From a virus: a stretch of 29,304 nucleotides of DNA. Below are positions 16,072 through 21,869 of this stretch, piece by piece (position 1 is the first letter of the stretch; each line of letters starts with the position of its first letter). Made by a program: the position numbers and the translations under genes. The stretch lies in the IMG/VR virus record IMGVR_UViG_3300034356_000501, positions 1 through 29,304 of that record; one strand, given 5' to 3'. The notes beneath the pieces were generated by a model that ran no database searches, was not told the DNA's origin, and saw only the letters and a list, made by a program, of their open reading frames with translations.

Positions 16072-16308
16072 TTGATTGACATGGTTAGGGCTATCCCTTT
16101 TCTTTTCGTCTAAGTTAGTTACAAACCCTATGCTTTCCAGTGGGCTATCTGTTCTATATCCGATGCCATGCAAATACTGGTAAAGCTCCAGGATGTTTTC
16201 AAAACCCTTGCTGATATTCCCTTCACCAGCTGACAATAGAATCTGCAGCTTAGGGTTATCTAGTTTCCTTCTAAACTGTATCGTGTCCACTTTTGGGGGG
16301 CGTGCCAT
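16069..16308 (-). CDS. Hypothetical 79-aa basic protein, first gene of the late block
   Basis: The protein begins MARPPKVDTIQFRRKLDNPK and has a helical middle (GFENILELYQYLHGI) and a polar tail. The RPPK and the short strand TIQFRRKL followed by helices give some likeness to ribbon-helix-helix regulators, but no family is certain. It is the first minus-strand gene after the extended -10 element at 16342 and may regulate the late block or the nearby repeated motifs. CAGGG lies about nine bases before the ATG, and this is itself one of the motif copies. Confidence 0.5.
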   Translation of the reverse strand: MARPPKVDTIQFRRKLDNPKLQILLSAGEGNISKGFENILELYQYLHGIGYRTDSPLESIGFVTNLDEKKRDSPNHVNQ

Positions 16309-16341
16309 TGTCTAAACCCTGAAAACAATTAAATTAAAATA

Positions 16342-16350
16342 ATTCTAGCA
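16342..16350 (-). promoter_or_regulatory. Candidate extended -10 promoter for the late block
   Basis: The minus strand reads TGCTAGAAT, which is an extended -10 (TGn then a five-of-six match to TATAAT), in a very AT-rich stretch 34 bases before the first late gene. No good -35 is seen at 17 bases. An AAACCCTTAG motif lies right upstream, at the place where an activator or repressor would bind. Confidence 0.45.
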
Positions 16351-16443
16351 TCTAAGGGTTTGTCCTAATAGTTTTTTCTTTTTTTGTCGTTACTCTACTG
16401 ATACCGAACTAGCGGATCTAGTGTCAACTGATAGGCGTGAACG

Positions 16444-16539
16444 ATGAAAAATACCCTCTTAGATATCTTTGCAGCTGTGCTCATTGGCCTAATGCTTTGC
16501 ATAGGTTTACTGGCTTATTTTGATGTTTTGGTCAAATAA
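16444..16539 (+). CDS. 31-aa single-span membrane peptide
   Basis: The frame reads MKNTLLDIFAAVLIGLMLC followed by IGLLAYFDVLVK. Residues 5-26 form one hydrophobic span. It is preceded by ATAGGCGTGAACG, a leader nearly the same as that of the next gene (ATAGGTGTCAACA). Gene size, span and ribosome site support a real gene. The function is unknown; small phage membrane peptides can inhibit or modify host envelope proteins, but nothing here shows it. Confidence 0.55.
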   Translation: MKNTLLDIFAAVLIGLMLCIGLLAYFDVLVK

Positions 16540-16562
16540 TTTTCTTTTTATAGGTGTCAACA

Positions 16563-17321
16563 ATGAAAAATCCATACAAAACAATTCTGGCTGCTCGTGG
16601 CTTACCTTACAAAACAATTTTGGGTGAGTCGTCAGCAAAAACAATTAAGGGTGAAAAAATAGGTTATTTGACGGGTATTGTCTACCTTGTGCCCGATGAA
16701 ATACTTTGCCCTTTGGCTAAGCTGGCTGGCTGCTTCGAGGGTTGCCTAAAAAGTGCAGGGCGTGGCGCATTTAACAGTGTACAAAAAGCCAGGGAATCAA
16801 AAACACAGTTTTTTTACAATAATCAAGAAGCTTTCATGCTCTCTTTGTGCGCTGACGTATGGTCTTTGGCTAATAAAGCAAAGCGCATCGGTTTAAACCC
16901 TTTAGTGCGCCCCAATGGTACAAGTGATATCGCTTTTGAAAATATTATTGTGCATGATGGAAAAACAATTTTTCAGTTATTCCCTGATGTACAGTTTTAC
17001 GACTATACAAAACACCCATCACGCAAATTAGACGGGAAAACAGCGGGTAATTATGACCTTACCTATAGTTTTTCAGCCATTACCCCAAAACCGATATCAA
17101 TTAAGGGTTTAACTAACCCTAATAATTCCCGTACGGCTGTAGTTTTCCAAAAGCAAAGCGATATCCCTAATAATTTTCGTGGCTGGAGCGTAATTGATGG
17201 AGACAATAGCGATGTGCGTCACATAGAACCCAAAGCTGTAGTTGTGGCTTTATATGCCAAAGGAAAAGCCAAAAAAGACAACGGCGGCTTTGTTCAAATT
17301 AGGGGTGTTCATTATGCTTAA
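16563..17321 (+). CDS. GP88-like phage protein of unknown function
   Basis: The protein has 252 aa from the ATG at 16563, which has AGGTG six bases upstream; a GTG nine bases earlier is less likely. A Cys group LCPLAKLAGCFEGCLKSAGRG (about 47-67) precedes a KARESKTQFFYNNQEAFM helix, and then VRPNGTSDIAFE, FPDVQFYDYTKHPSR and NYDLTYSFS motifs. This order (C-x8-C-x3-C, AGR, NGTSDI, FYDYT) is found in phage proteins related to the GP88 or DUF7227 type. They probably bind a metal or a cluster through the cysteines. The N-terminus carries two YKTIL repeats coded by AAAACAATT. AT-rich codon use and plus orientation set it apart from its neighbours. Confidence 0.72.
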   Translation: MKNPYKTILAARGLPYKTILGESSAKTIKGEKIGYLTGIVYLVPDEILCPLAKLAGCFEGCLKSAGRGAFNSVQKARESKTQFFYNNQEAFMLSLCADVWSLANKAKRIGLNPLVRPNGTSDIAFENIIVHDGKTIFQLFPDVQFYDYTKHPSRKLDGKTAGNYDLTYSFSAITPKPISIKGLTNPNNSRTAVVFQKQSDIPNNFRGWSVIDGDNSDVRHIEPKAVVVALYAKGKAKKDNGGFVQIRGVHYA

Positions 17322-17538
17322 AACAATGAAAGCAAAATATTTTGGAAAATGTAAGTTATCTGGCGCACTTATTAAGCCAGGTGATTATATTTTGTACGAC
17401 ACAAGTAATAAAACAGCACAACTACAACCCGATTCGGACACTATTACTTTCATCGGTGAGAACGGGCCTTCTACCTTTTACCGAAATAAACGTGGACGCT
17501 GTATTGATGCACCATGCTGTGGTTGCTGCACAATTTAA
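17314..17538 (+). CDS. Small cysteine-containing protein linked to the GP88-like gene
   Basis: The protein has 74 aa from the ATG at 17314, which has AGGGGTG eight bases upstream and overlaps the end of the preceding gene. It begins MLKTMKAKYFGKCKLSGALI with a KPGDYILYD strand, as in small zinc-ribbon-like phage proteins, and ends in a Cys cluster (CIDAPCCGCCTI). The spacing differs from a classic ribbon, so metal binding by the tail is inferred. It probably works with the GP88-like protein, since the two are translationally coupled. Confidence 0.6.
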   Translation: MLKTMKAKYFGKCKLSGALIKPGDYILYDTSNKTAQLQPDSDTITFIGENGPSTFYRNKRGRCIDAPCCGCCTI

Positions 17539-17547
17539 GGGAAATAA

Positions 17548-17601
17548 ATGATTTATGCAATTGCAGCCCTAATCCTTAGAATACTTTCAGGAAAACGATA
17601 A
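17548..17601 (+). CDS. 17-aa hydrophobic peptide frame
   Basis: An ATG at 17548 with AAGG seven bases upstream opens MIYAIAALILRILSGKR, ending in TAA just before the terminator. It is a hydrophobic helix with a basic end, as in leader or toxin-like peptides. So short a frame may be chance; the ribosome site and place at the end of the operon are the only support. Confidence 0.25.
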   Translation: MIYAIAALILRILSGKR

Positions 17602-17607
17602 ACCCAC

Positions 17608-17634
17608 AACCCGCCATAAAAAGCGGGTTTTTTT
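17608..17634 (+). terminator. Intrinsic terminator of the plus-strand island
   Basis: AACCCGC pairs with GCGGGTT around an eight-base A-rich loop and is followed by a T run. It ends the rightward 16.44-17.6 kb operon. The minus strand lacks a T run at this place, so it acts one way. A second TTTTTTTACGTCT copy lies 36 bases further on (17664-17676). The rest of the space up to 17711 holds no gene. Confidence 0.9.
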
Positions 17635-17711
17635 ACGTCTAAAATTTAAGGTCTATAGGCTCTTTTTTTTACGTCTGGCATAGTTGGTATAGACAAGCCC
17701 CAAAAAACGGC

Positions 17712-17990
17712 TTAAAACGGCTCAGAATGGCCTTCTAGGGGCATTTCCTGCGTCAATCTGCGAATTGTAACGTCAAGGGCTGACAACTCATCCATTTTTT
17801 TGATGCGCCATATAGCCTTCGTGCCATGCCAGCTATTGTGGCAATCCCTACATAAAGCAATCACGCAATATTGTAGTTTTTGCTCTATGTGATGTGCATC
17901 GCTTGGCCCATGTTGATCGCATACTGAGCACGGCAATAACTTAACTTTCCCTATGTGTAGTCTTTGCTTTGCGCTTAGTTTGTTGTTCAT
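17712..17990 (-). CDS. Small HNH-type nuclease
   Basis: The protein has 92 aa. Zinc pairs CSVC (21-24) and CRDC (47-50) hold an HH motif (GPSDAHHIEQK) and a SWHG end, which is the betabeta-alpha-metal layout of short phage HNH nucleases. This form resembles the recombination-linked Ref or NinG type rather than a homing endonuclease, and its place at the end of the replication block agrees. It could process recombination intermediates. The start overlaps the preceding gene by ATGA; no terminator is seen after its stop. Confidence 0.78.
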   Translation of the reverse strand: MNNKLSAKQRLHIGKVKLLPCSVCDQHGPSDAHHIEQKLQYCVIALCRDCHNSWHGTKAIWRIKKMDELSALDVTIRRLTQEMPLEGHSEPF

Positions 17991-18313
17991 TGGGTGTTTT
18001 TTATTTCATGCCTTGCACTGTATTGCTCGGTTCTAAATACCTCGATGCGGGTTTGTGCTGCGGTCATTAGCCAGCGGTAACGCTCTTCTAGTTCCACTGC
18101 TTCCCTGATACCTTCAAGTATTTCGATGTAGTCAGGGTGAGCATAGGCATAGGTTTCCTGCTTTCCTAGAACCTCAGTTCCCGCTTGTGACATGAGCTGG
18201 GCTTTTCGGCTTTTCCTGAATTCCTCTAAGTACATTCGAGTAGCCTTGGCCTTACTGTAAAGGGGTGCAGTGTCAATCAGGAATTGCACCGCCTTGTGAG
18301 GGTTATCGCTCAT
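17987..18313 (-). CDS. Conserved phage protein, helical, unknown function
   Basis: The protein has 108 aa and begins MSDNPHKAVQFLIDTAPLYS, with KAKATRMYLEEFRKSRKAQL next and a charged, helical C-terminal half (REAVELEERYRWLMTAAQTR). I recall this pattern in replication regions of many phages, next to small nucleases, without a known function. It may form a helical hairpin. It overlaps both neighbours by ATGA, so it belongs to the leftward early operon. Confidence 0.7.
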   Translation of the reverse strand: MSDNPHKAVQFLIDTAPLYSKAKATRMYLEEFRKSRKAQLMSQAGTEVLGKQETYAYAHPDYIEILEGIREAVELEERYRWLMTAAQTRIEVFRTEQYSARHEIKNTQ

Positions 18314-18516
18314 GTTCTTTCCCTGATTGCATCCATGTGAACATAGCCAGTTGAAGCATCCAAAATTTCGATTATTTCATTGCGCTCATGTTCTGCTATC
18401 AGTTTGGCAAAGGCTTGTAGTTGCTCAGTGTAAAAAGAGTAAATGTATTCACCACTTGGATGCACTCCAAAGGCGGCTGTTTCCTTTGCCATCTTTTCGA
18501 GTTCATCTAGCTTCAT
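18310..18516 (-). CDS. Small helical early protein, unknown function
   Basis: The protein has 68 aa: MKLDELEKMAKETAAFGVHP, a short break, then a helix with LQAFAKLIAEHERNEIIEIL and a tail. The LIAEHERNE pattern is a common one in short phage proteins expressed early. No function is known to me. GGAGG precedes the ATG at 18516, and both ends overlap the neighbours by ATGA. Confidence 0.62.
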   Translation of the reverse strand: MKLDELEKMAKETAAFGVHPSGEYIYSFYTEQLQAFAKLIAEHERNEIIEILDASTGYVHMDAIRERT

Positions 18517-18746
18517 ACATCCTCCATTTTGTAGTTGAGTTTGTGGTGCTGAAACCGCATTGCAGCTTCACACTCCAACTCTTTGAAAGATTCGTCACTC
18601 AGCAACCCAATGCAGTTGCGACCCTCAAACCAAACCTCACGAACAGACTCATTGAATGTGTCGTCAAGGTCTTGCTCATATTCGTAAACTACTGTTACGA
18701 CTTCGCTGCCAGCACCTACTGTTGTGTCAAATTCCCATGTATTCAT
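18513..18746 (-). CDS. Small acidic early protein, unknown function
   Basis: The protein has 77 aa and begins MNTWEFDTTVGAGSEVVTVV, with VYEYEQDLDDTFNESVREVW and a C-terminal helix. It is acidic and beta-rich in the first half. No family is known to me. AGGAG precedes the ATG at 18746. About 60 bases without a gene separate it from the nuclease upstream. Confidence 0.6.
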   Translation of the reverse strand: MNTWEFDTTVGAGSEVVTVVYEYEQDLDDTFNESVREVWFEGRNCIGLLSDESFKELECEAAMRFQHHKLNYKMEDV

Positions 18747-18805
18747 AATTTCACTCCTGTTAAAAATTAAATCTTACCTAATTGCCTACGTAATACCATA
18801 GGGAC

Positions 18806-19072
18806 TTACCCTAATGTCTGAATCATTCTTAATGCGGCTTCAGGGTTGTCAATTCTGCACAAGGTGCTTCCTGACCAATTCTCAAAGAAGTCTGTTTGTA
18901 GCTTGGTAAACTTCTTTTTATTGTCTGTTTTGATCTCTACCAAAAAGGTGTGGTTTTTATACCCTACCAATAGGTCAACTGGCAGACCGATGATCCAAAC
19001 GTATGCACCCGCAGATCGCAAGGCACTCACTATTTGGTCTTGGTTTGCATCTACCCTAGCCGCATATCTCAT
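18806..19072 (-). CDS. PD-(D/E)XK nuclease, VRR-NUC or resolvase-like
   Basis: The protein has 88 aa from the ATG at 19072, which overlaps the methyltransferase stop as ATGA and has GGAG nine bases upstream. The core has D33 in PVDLLVGY, E46 and K48 in LVEIKTD and Q59 after a Lys-rich loop, the full set of a PD-(D/E)XK nuclease. The N-terminal DANQDQIVSALRSAGAYV helix and turn match small VRR-NUC or Holliday-junction-resolvase-like phage proteins. It may cut branched DNA in replication or act together with the methyltransferase. Confidence 0.82.
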   Translation of the reverse strand: MRYAARVDANQDQIVSALRSAGAYVWIIGLPVDLLVGYKNHTFLVEIKTDNKKKFTKLQTDFFENWSGSTLCRIDNPEAALRMIQTLG

Positions 19073-20040
19073 TTTAGGATTCTCCAAGCGGTTGCTGCAC
19101 ATAAAGGCACTTGCCCGTTGCCGAGGGCCTTAATTCTGTCCACCCTTGAGGCCATCCCATTAACCACTCTACCCACATCGGGTTCAGTTGCCCAGAAGTC
19201 TGACTCACACACATCTGCAAATTGACTTGTTTCCCAATCTCCATACGTCTTTGAATTGATGGGTTGCTCAAATTTCCCCTGTCTTTTGAGTCCGATACCT
19301 GCGGGGTTGGCCAATTCTTTTTCATTTCCAAGTTGACCGCATCCGATAGCTTCGCTCCAAACTTCACTCCCGTAGTCAAGCTCGTTCTGACAAACCTGTT
19401 GTTCGTGTGTTCGATCCCGTTTTGTTTTGGGTTCATCCAATCCGATGACGTTGGGGTTGGCCATTTGTCTATGCGTTGTTTTAAGGCTTTCCTGCTGTTG
19501 CTCCCACCATCTAATCCTGTGGTGTTGGGCGTGTGAAAGCTGTCCACGCCATTTGGCGACAATCCAAATCCTGTCCCTCTGATGCGGTGCTCCAACGTCC
19601 GCTGCTCCCAACACTCCCCATTTCGCATCAAACCCCATTGAGGCCAAGTCTCCGAGAACTCTTCCAAGTCCCCGAGAAGTGAGCATTGGTGAGTTCTCCA
19701 CAAAGACGTATCGGGGTCGTACTTCGTGAATGATCCTCGCCATTTCTCTCCACATTCCAGAGGCTTCTCCATCAATTCCTGCTCCTTTTCCTGCTGCGGA
19801 AATGTCGGTGCATGGAAAGCCGCCCGATACGACATCAACAATTCCTCGCCAAGGTCTGCCGTCAAAGGTTTGTACGTCATCCCAAATCGGGAAAGGCGGG
19901 AGAAGCCCGTCATTTTGTCGGGCGCACAGTACGCTTGCGGGGTACTGCTCCCACTCGACTGCACACACTGTTCTCCATCCAAGGAGATGTCCCCCAAGTA
20001 TTCCTCCACCAGCACCTGCGAATAAAGCCAACTCATTCAA
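19069..20040 (-). CDS. DNA (cytosine-5) methyltransferase
   Basis: The protein has 323 aa. C5 methyltransferase motifs are in order: motif I LFAGAGGG (6-13), motif IV with the catalytic Cys in GGFPCTDIS (73-81, C77), motif VI ENS (115-117; ENV in most bacterial enzymes), motif VIII QRDRIWI (154-160), a target region with two ANP segments and motif X LGNGQVP (306-312). It methylates cytosine in DNA, probably to protect phage DNA or change its regulation. The only fitting start is a TTG at 20040, since the ATG four bases on is in another frame. A 320-codon frame overlaps it almost fully. The stop overlaps the nuclease start by ATGA. Confidence 0.92.
   Translation of the reverse strand: MNELALFAGAGGGILGGHLLGWRTVCAVEWEQYPASVLCARQNDGLLPPFPIWDDVQTFDGRPWRGIVDVVSGGFPCTDISAAGKGAGIDGEASGMWREMARIIHEVRPRYVFVENSPMLTSRGLGRVLGDLASMGFDAKWGVLGAADVGAPHQRDRIWIVAKWRGQLSHAQHHRIRWWEQQQESLKTTHRQMANPNVIGLDEPKTKRDRTHEQQVCQNELDYGSEVWSEAIGCGQLGNEKELANPAGIGLKRQGKFEQPINSKTYGDWETSQFADVCESDFWATEPDVGRVVNGMASRVDRIKALGNGQVPLCAATAWRILK
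19074..20036 (-). CDS. Overprinted 320-codon frame inside the methyltransferase gene
   Basis: This frame runs on the same strand as the methyltransferase, shifted by one base, from an ATG at 20036 to a TAA at 19076..19074, one base before the nuclease ATG. Its ATG overlaps the preceding stop as ATGA and lies eight bases after AAGGA, a better start signal than the TTG of the enzyme. The product has two WPTPxxSD motifs (192-199, 242-249), a LMRNGECW segment (136-143) and WVEWLMGWPQGWTEL (288-302). Each falls on a conserved motif of the enzyme, so the pattern may be a shadow of it. I recall phage proteins annotated with these motifs. Translation is possible but unproven. Confidence 0.35.
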   Translation of the reverse strand: MSWLYSQVLVEEYLGDISLDGEQCVQSSGSSTPQAYCAPDKMTGFSRLSRFGMTYKPLTADLGEELLMSYRAAFHAPTFPQQEKEQELMEKPLECGEKWRGSFTKYDPDTSLWRTHQCSLLGDLEEFSETWPQWGLMRNGECWEQRTLEHRIRGTGFGLSPNGVDSFHTPNTTGLDGGSNSRKALKQRIDKWPTPTSSDWMNPKQNGIEHTNNRFVRTSLTTGVKFGAKLSDAVNLEMKKNWPTPQVSDSKDRGNLSNPSIQRRMEIGKQVNLQMCVSQTSGQLNPMWVEWLMGWPQGWTELRPSATGKCLYVQQPLGES

Positions 20041-20245
20041 TTTGTCCTTCTTTCATTTGACGCATATAAAACCTGACTCGATCTCTTGCTCCTGATCCAT
20101 AGACCTTTTCGCAACGCTCAAGCCTGGCACGAACAAAATCGTTATCTCTGTTTGATTGCCAAGTGCGGTATATTTCCCTTGCTTCGGCTTTCTCTAGAAC
20201 AACTCTGTCTCCTGCATTGGATATGTTTTTTCTGCTGTATACCAT
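20033..20245 (-). CDS. Small basic early protein, unknown function
   Basis: The protein has 70 aa, rich in Arg and Lys: MVYSRKNISNAGDRVVLEKA, an EIYRTWQSNRDNDFVRARLE helix, then ERCEKVYGSGARDRVRFYMR. It is all helical and could bind nucleic acid; no family is known to me. Its stop (TGA) overlaps the ATG of the overprinted frame and lies just after the TTG of the methyltransferase. The AAGGA ribosome site for both is in its last codons. Confidence 0.6.
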   Translation of the reverse strand: MVYSRKNISNAGDRVVLEKAEAREIYRTWQSNRDNDFVRARLERCEKVYGSGARDRVRFYMRQMKEGQIE

Positions 20246-20256
20246 TGGTAGATACC

Positions 20257-20364
20257 CTAGTCCAAGTCACCAGTAAGCTCTAGGGCTTGGTTTATCAGAT
20301 GTATCGGAAATGGTACGCCTTCACGCACCTTGTCTAGCAGTCTCATAGCTTGAAAATAATTCAA
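20257..20364 (-). CDS. 35-aa early protein with TTG start
   Basis: A TTG at 20364 opens a short frame that reads NYFQAMRLLDKVREGVPFP after the start codon, then IHLINQALELTGDLD, ending at TAG 20259..20257. AAGGAG lies eight bases upstream and the TTG overlaps the preceding stop as TTGA. A similar short pattern (MRLLD.VREGVP, then a helix ending LTGDL) occurs in other phages. It forms two short helices; the function is unknown. An ATG start six codons later lacks a ribosome site. Confidence 0.62.
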   Translation of the reverse strand: MNYFQAMRLLDKVREGVPFPIHLINQALELTGDLD

Positions 20365-20597
20365 AATACCTGCTCCTTATCGTCATACCACTGAGCAACA
20401 GTTTTCACCTTCAGTTCTGGTAAATCAGAAAAAATGCGTTTCTTTTGGGGTGCGTCATTAGCCCATTGATGTTTAGAGCATTTAGGCTTATCGCCATCAG
20501 CTCTGACTGCCCATAAATACCCACATCCATCAACTGAGCAATATGTTGAATATTCAAATTCATCTTTTTGTTTTGCGTCTGGTTTAGCGAATGTCAT
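20361..20597 (-). CDS. Small zinc-finger-like protein, unknown function
   Basis: The protein has 78 aa. CSVDGC (about 20-25) and CSKH (about 40-43) give a C-x4-C ... C-x2-H set, which can hold a zinc ion around a short strand hairpin (YLWAVRADGDKPK). The C-terminal part (RIFSDLPELKVKTVAQWYDD) is helical. It lies directly after the DUF1376 replication protein and overlaps it by ATGA, so a helper role in replication is possible. Confidence 0.62.
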   Translation of the reverse strand: MTFAKPDAKQKDEFEYSTYCSVDGCGYLWAVRADGDKPKCSKHQWANDAPQKKRIFSDLPELKVKTVAQWYDDKEQVF

Positions 20598-21394
20598 TTT
20601 GCGTATTTCCCATCAATAATTTTTGCGAAGTTTGTGGCATTTGTAATCCACTCCAAATCTGGCAACCAAGTTCTGTCTTTGGTTTTAAATCCGTTCGCCA
20701 AGGAAGAATCATTTGCTATGTAGCCAAAGAATGAGTCCCACCACTTCAAACCATCTTCTTTAGTTTTGTAGCCTTCAGGAGAGTAGTTCGATGGCTTGGC
20801 AGCTTGAATCCATCTTGACTTTAAAACTACTTGCCGATTACCTTCCCAAACTCTTGGCTGAGTAAGATGCGGTAAATGCTTTTTGTAAAGCAATAAAATA
20901 TCTTGATGTGGACAAGTTGGCAGACCCTCTGCCGACAAAGATACTTTAGTATCTTGTTTCTTAATTGAAGATATAGGTGAAGGTGAAGGTGAAGGTGATG
21001 TGCCATCTGCCGAGCATACCTCCAAGTATGCTTCATCTATGCTTGGAGCATTTTTATCCTTCCATCTAGCCTCAGCCCCAGCCTTCCCACGATTAACATT
21101 TACTTGTTTATTGTGTTGAGCTTTAACCATCTCTGATTCAATTCGAGGTTGAATCCATAAGCCATCTTCTACTTGAAAGAATGCTTTAAGCATAGTCCGA
21201 GCATTGCTCCAAGCATCGGGAGATAGTTTTGTTATCTGTGCAAGAACTTGGTCATTGTCAGGCGGTGCGCCATTTTTCCAATAATCCATGATAAGCAAAA
21301 GGTATGCACCATGCTGTTCTGTGGTCAACCTAGAGGTTGCAGAAAGGTAATCCGCTATGTATAGCGGCATCCAAATATCGACTTTGGTAGCCAT
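20594..21394 (-). CDS. Replication initiation-like protein with DUF1376 domain
   Basis: The protein has 266 aa from the ATG at 21394, which has GAGG seven bases upstream; a longer frame from 21436 has no such site. The N-terminal DUF1376 domain (about 1-100) shows WMPLYIADYLSATSRLTTEQ, GAYLLLIMDYW and PDAWSNARTMLKAFF, a winged-helix part. The NRGKAGAEARW element follows and then a SPSPSPSP linker coded by a GGTGAA repeat. The C-terminal part is loosely conserved. Proteins of this type in phages with no helicase or polymerase genes are thought to bind the origin and recruit the host replisome, which fits this genome. Confidence 0.8.
   Translation of the reverse strand: MATKVDIWMPLYIADYLSATSRLTTEQHGAYLLLIMDYWKNGAPPDNDQVLAQITKLSPDAWSNARTMLKAFFQVEDGLWIQPRIESEMVKAQHNKQVNVNRGKAGAEARWKDKNAPSIDEAYLEVCSADGTSPSPSPSPISSIKKQDTKVSLSAEGLPTCPHQDILLLYKKHLPHLTQPRVWEGNRQVVLKSRWIQAAKPSNYSPEGYKTKEDGLKWWDSFFGYIANDSSLANGFKTKDRTWLPDLEWITNATNFAKIIDGKYAK
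20976..20999 (-). repeat. Six-base tandem repeat in the linker of the replication protein
   Basis: Three exact GGTGAA units and one GGTGAT stand in tandem and code for the SPSPSPSP linker between the N- and C-terminal domains. Slippage would change the linker length without a frameshift. Confidence 0.85.
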
Positions 21395-21461
21395 AATTTT
21401 TCCTCGCCCTGTCCTCCCTCTTACAAAAAGAAACAATGGAAGGAGGGGAGGCTCTCTTTTC

Positions 21462-21483
21462 GATAAGGTAGCTACCCCTTATC
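21462..21483. promoter_or_regulatory. 22-bp dyad upstream of the replication gene (operator candidate)
   Basis: GATAAGG (21462-21468) and CCTTATC (21477-21483) form a perfect inverted pair, and GGTAGCTACC (21467-21476) is a perfect palindrome between them. It lies about 70 bases before the replication gene start and 24 bases after the stop of the winged-helix gene. It is a natural binding site for a dimeric regulator or an origin protein. A TTGATA-like -35 at 21507-21512 on the minus strand is weak support for a promoter here. The rest of 21395-21506 holds G/A-rich tracts and no gene. Confidence 0.45.
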
Positions 21484-21506
21484 TATCCATGCTTCAAAAC
21501 ATTGTA

Positions 21507-21869
21507 TCAAATAAATTGATTGTTGGTAATTTCATTTGTTGGTTTTCTGCCAAACAAACGAATAGCCTGGGCATTCATGGAAGCATATTCAGCCTTAGTG
21601 AAGATGCCTTTAGCGTTTCTAATGTCAAACGGGTTTAGCAGATCACGAGGCTCTTCAACCTTTTCAGCCTCAATCATGTGTGGTTCTAACGTGTACTGAG
21701 AAACCCATGAACGACCTAACTTAATTTTTCCAATTTTTAGTTTCTTCTTGTAGCTCATCTTTGTGCAACAAGCTGCAATAGATAGTCTGGGTATGCCCGT
21801 CAAATCCTCTATTTGATAGGAAGTAAGTGGGCCGTTTTGTAATGCTCTGATAACTGCTTCTTGGGTCAT
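21507..21869 (-). CDS. Winged-helix DNA-binding protein
   Basis: The protein has 120 aa. Residues 1-55 form a winged helix: MTQEAVIRALQNGPLTSYQI, EDLTGIPRLSIAACCTKM (recognition helix), then the KLKIGKIKLGRSWVSQYTL wing. The C-terminal half (RNAKGIFTKAEYASMNAQAI) is helical. It is the second gene of the leftward early operon and may regulate this operon or load replication proteins. The dyad at 21462 is a possible target. Confidence 0.75.
   Translation of the reverse strand: MTQEAVIRALQNGPLTSYQIEDLTGIPRLSIAACCTKMSYKKKLKIGKIKLGRSWVSQYTLEPHMIEAEKVEEPRDLLNPFDIRNAKGIFTKAEYASMNAQAIRLFGRKPTNEITNNQFI

Noticed and set aside
17628-17676. Two TTTTTTTACGTCT copies as possible attachment-site repeats
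   Set aside because: They are short and T-rich, the first belongs to the terminator tail, and there is no integrase gene.
19400-19440. A tRNA T-arm-like string (gttcgatcccg)
   Set aside because: It lies in the methyltransferase gene, and no acceptor or anticodon stem can be formed around it. No tRNA was found elsewhere.
20025-20036. A programmed -1 frameshift from the overprinted ATG into the methyltransferase frame
   Set aside because: A shift would have to occur within the first few codons to keep motif I, and no slippery heptamer is present there.
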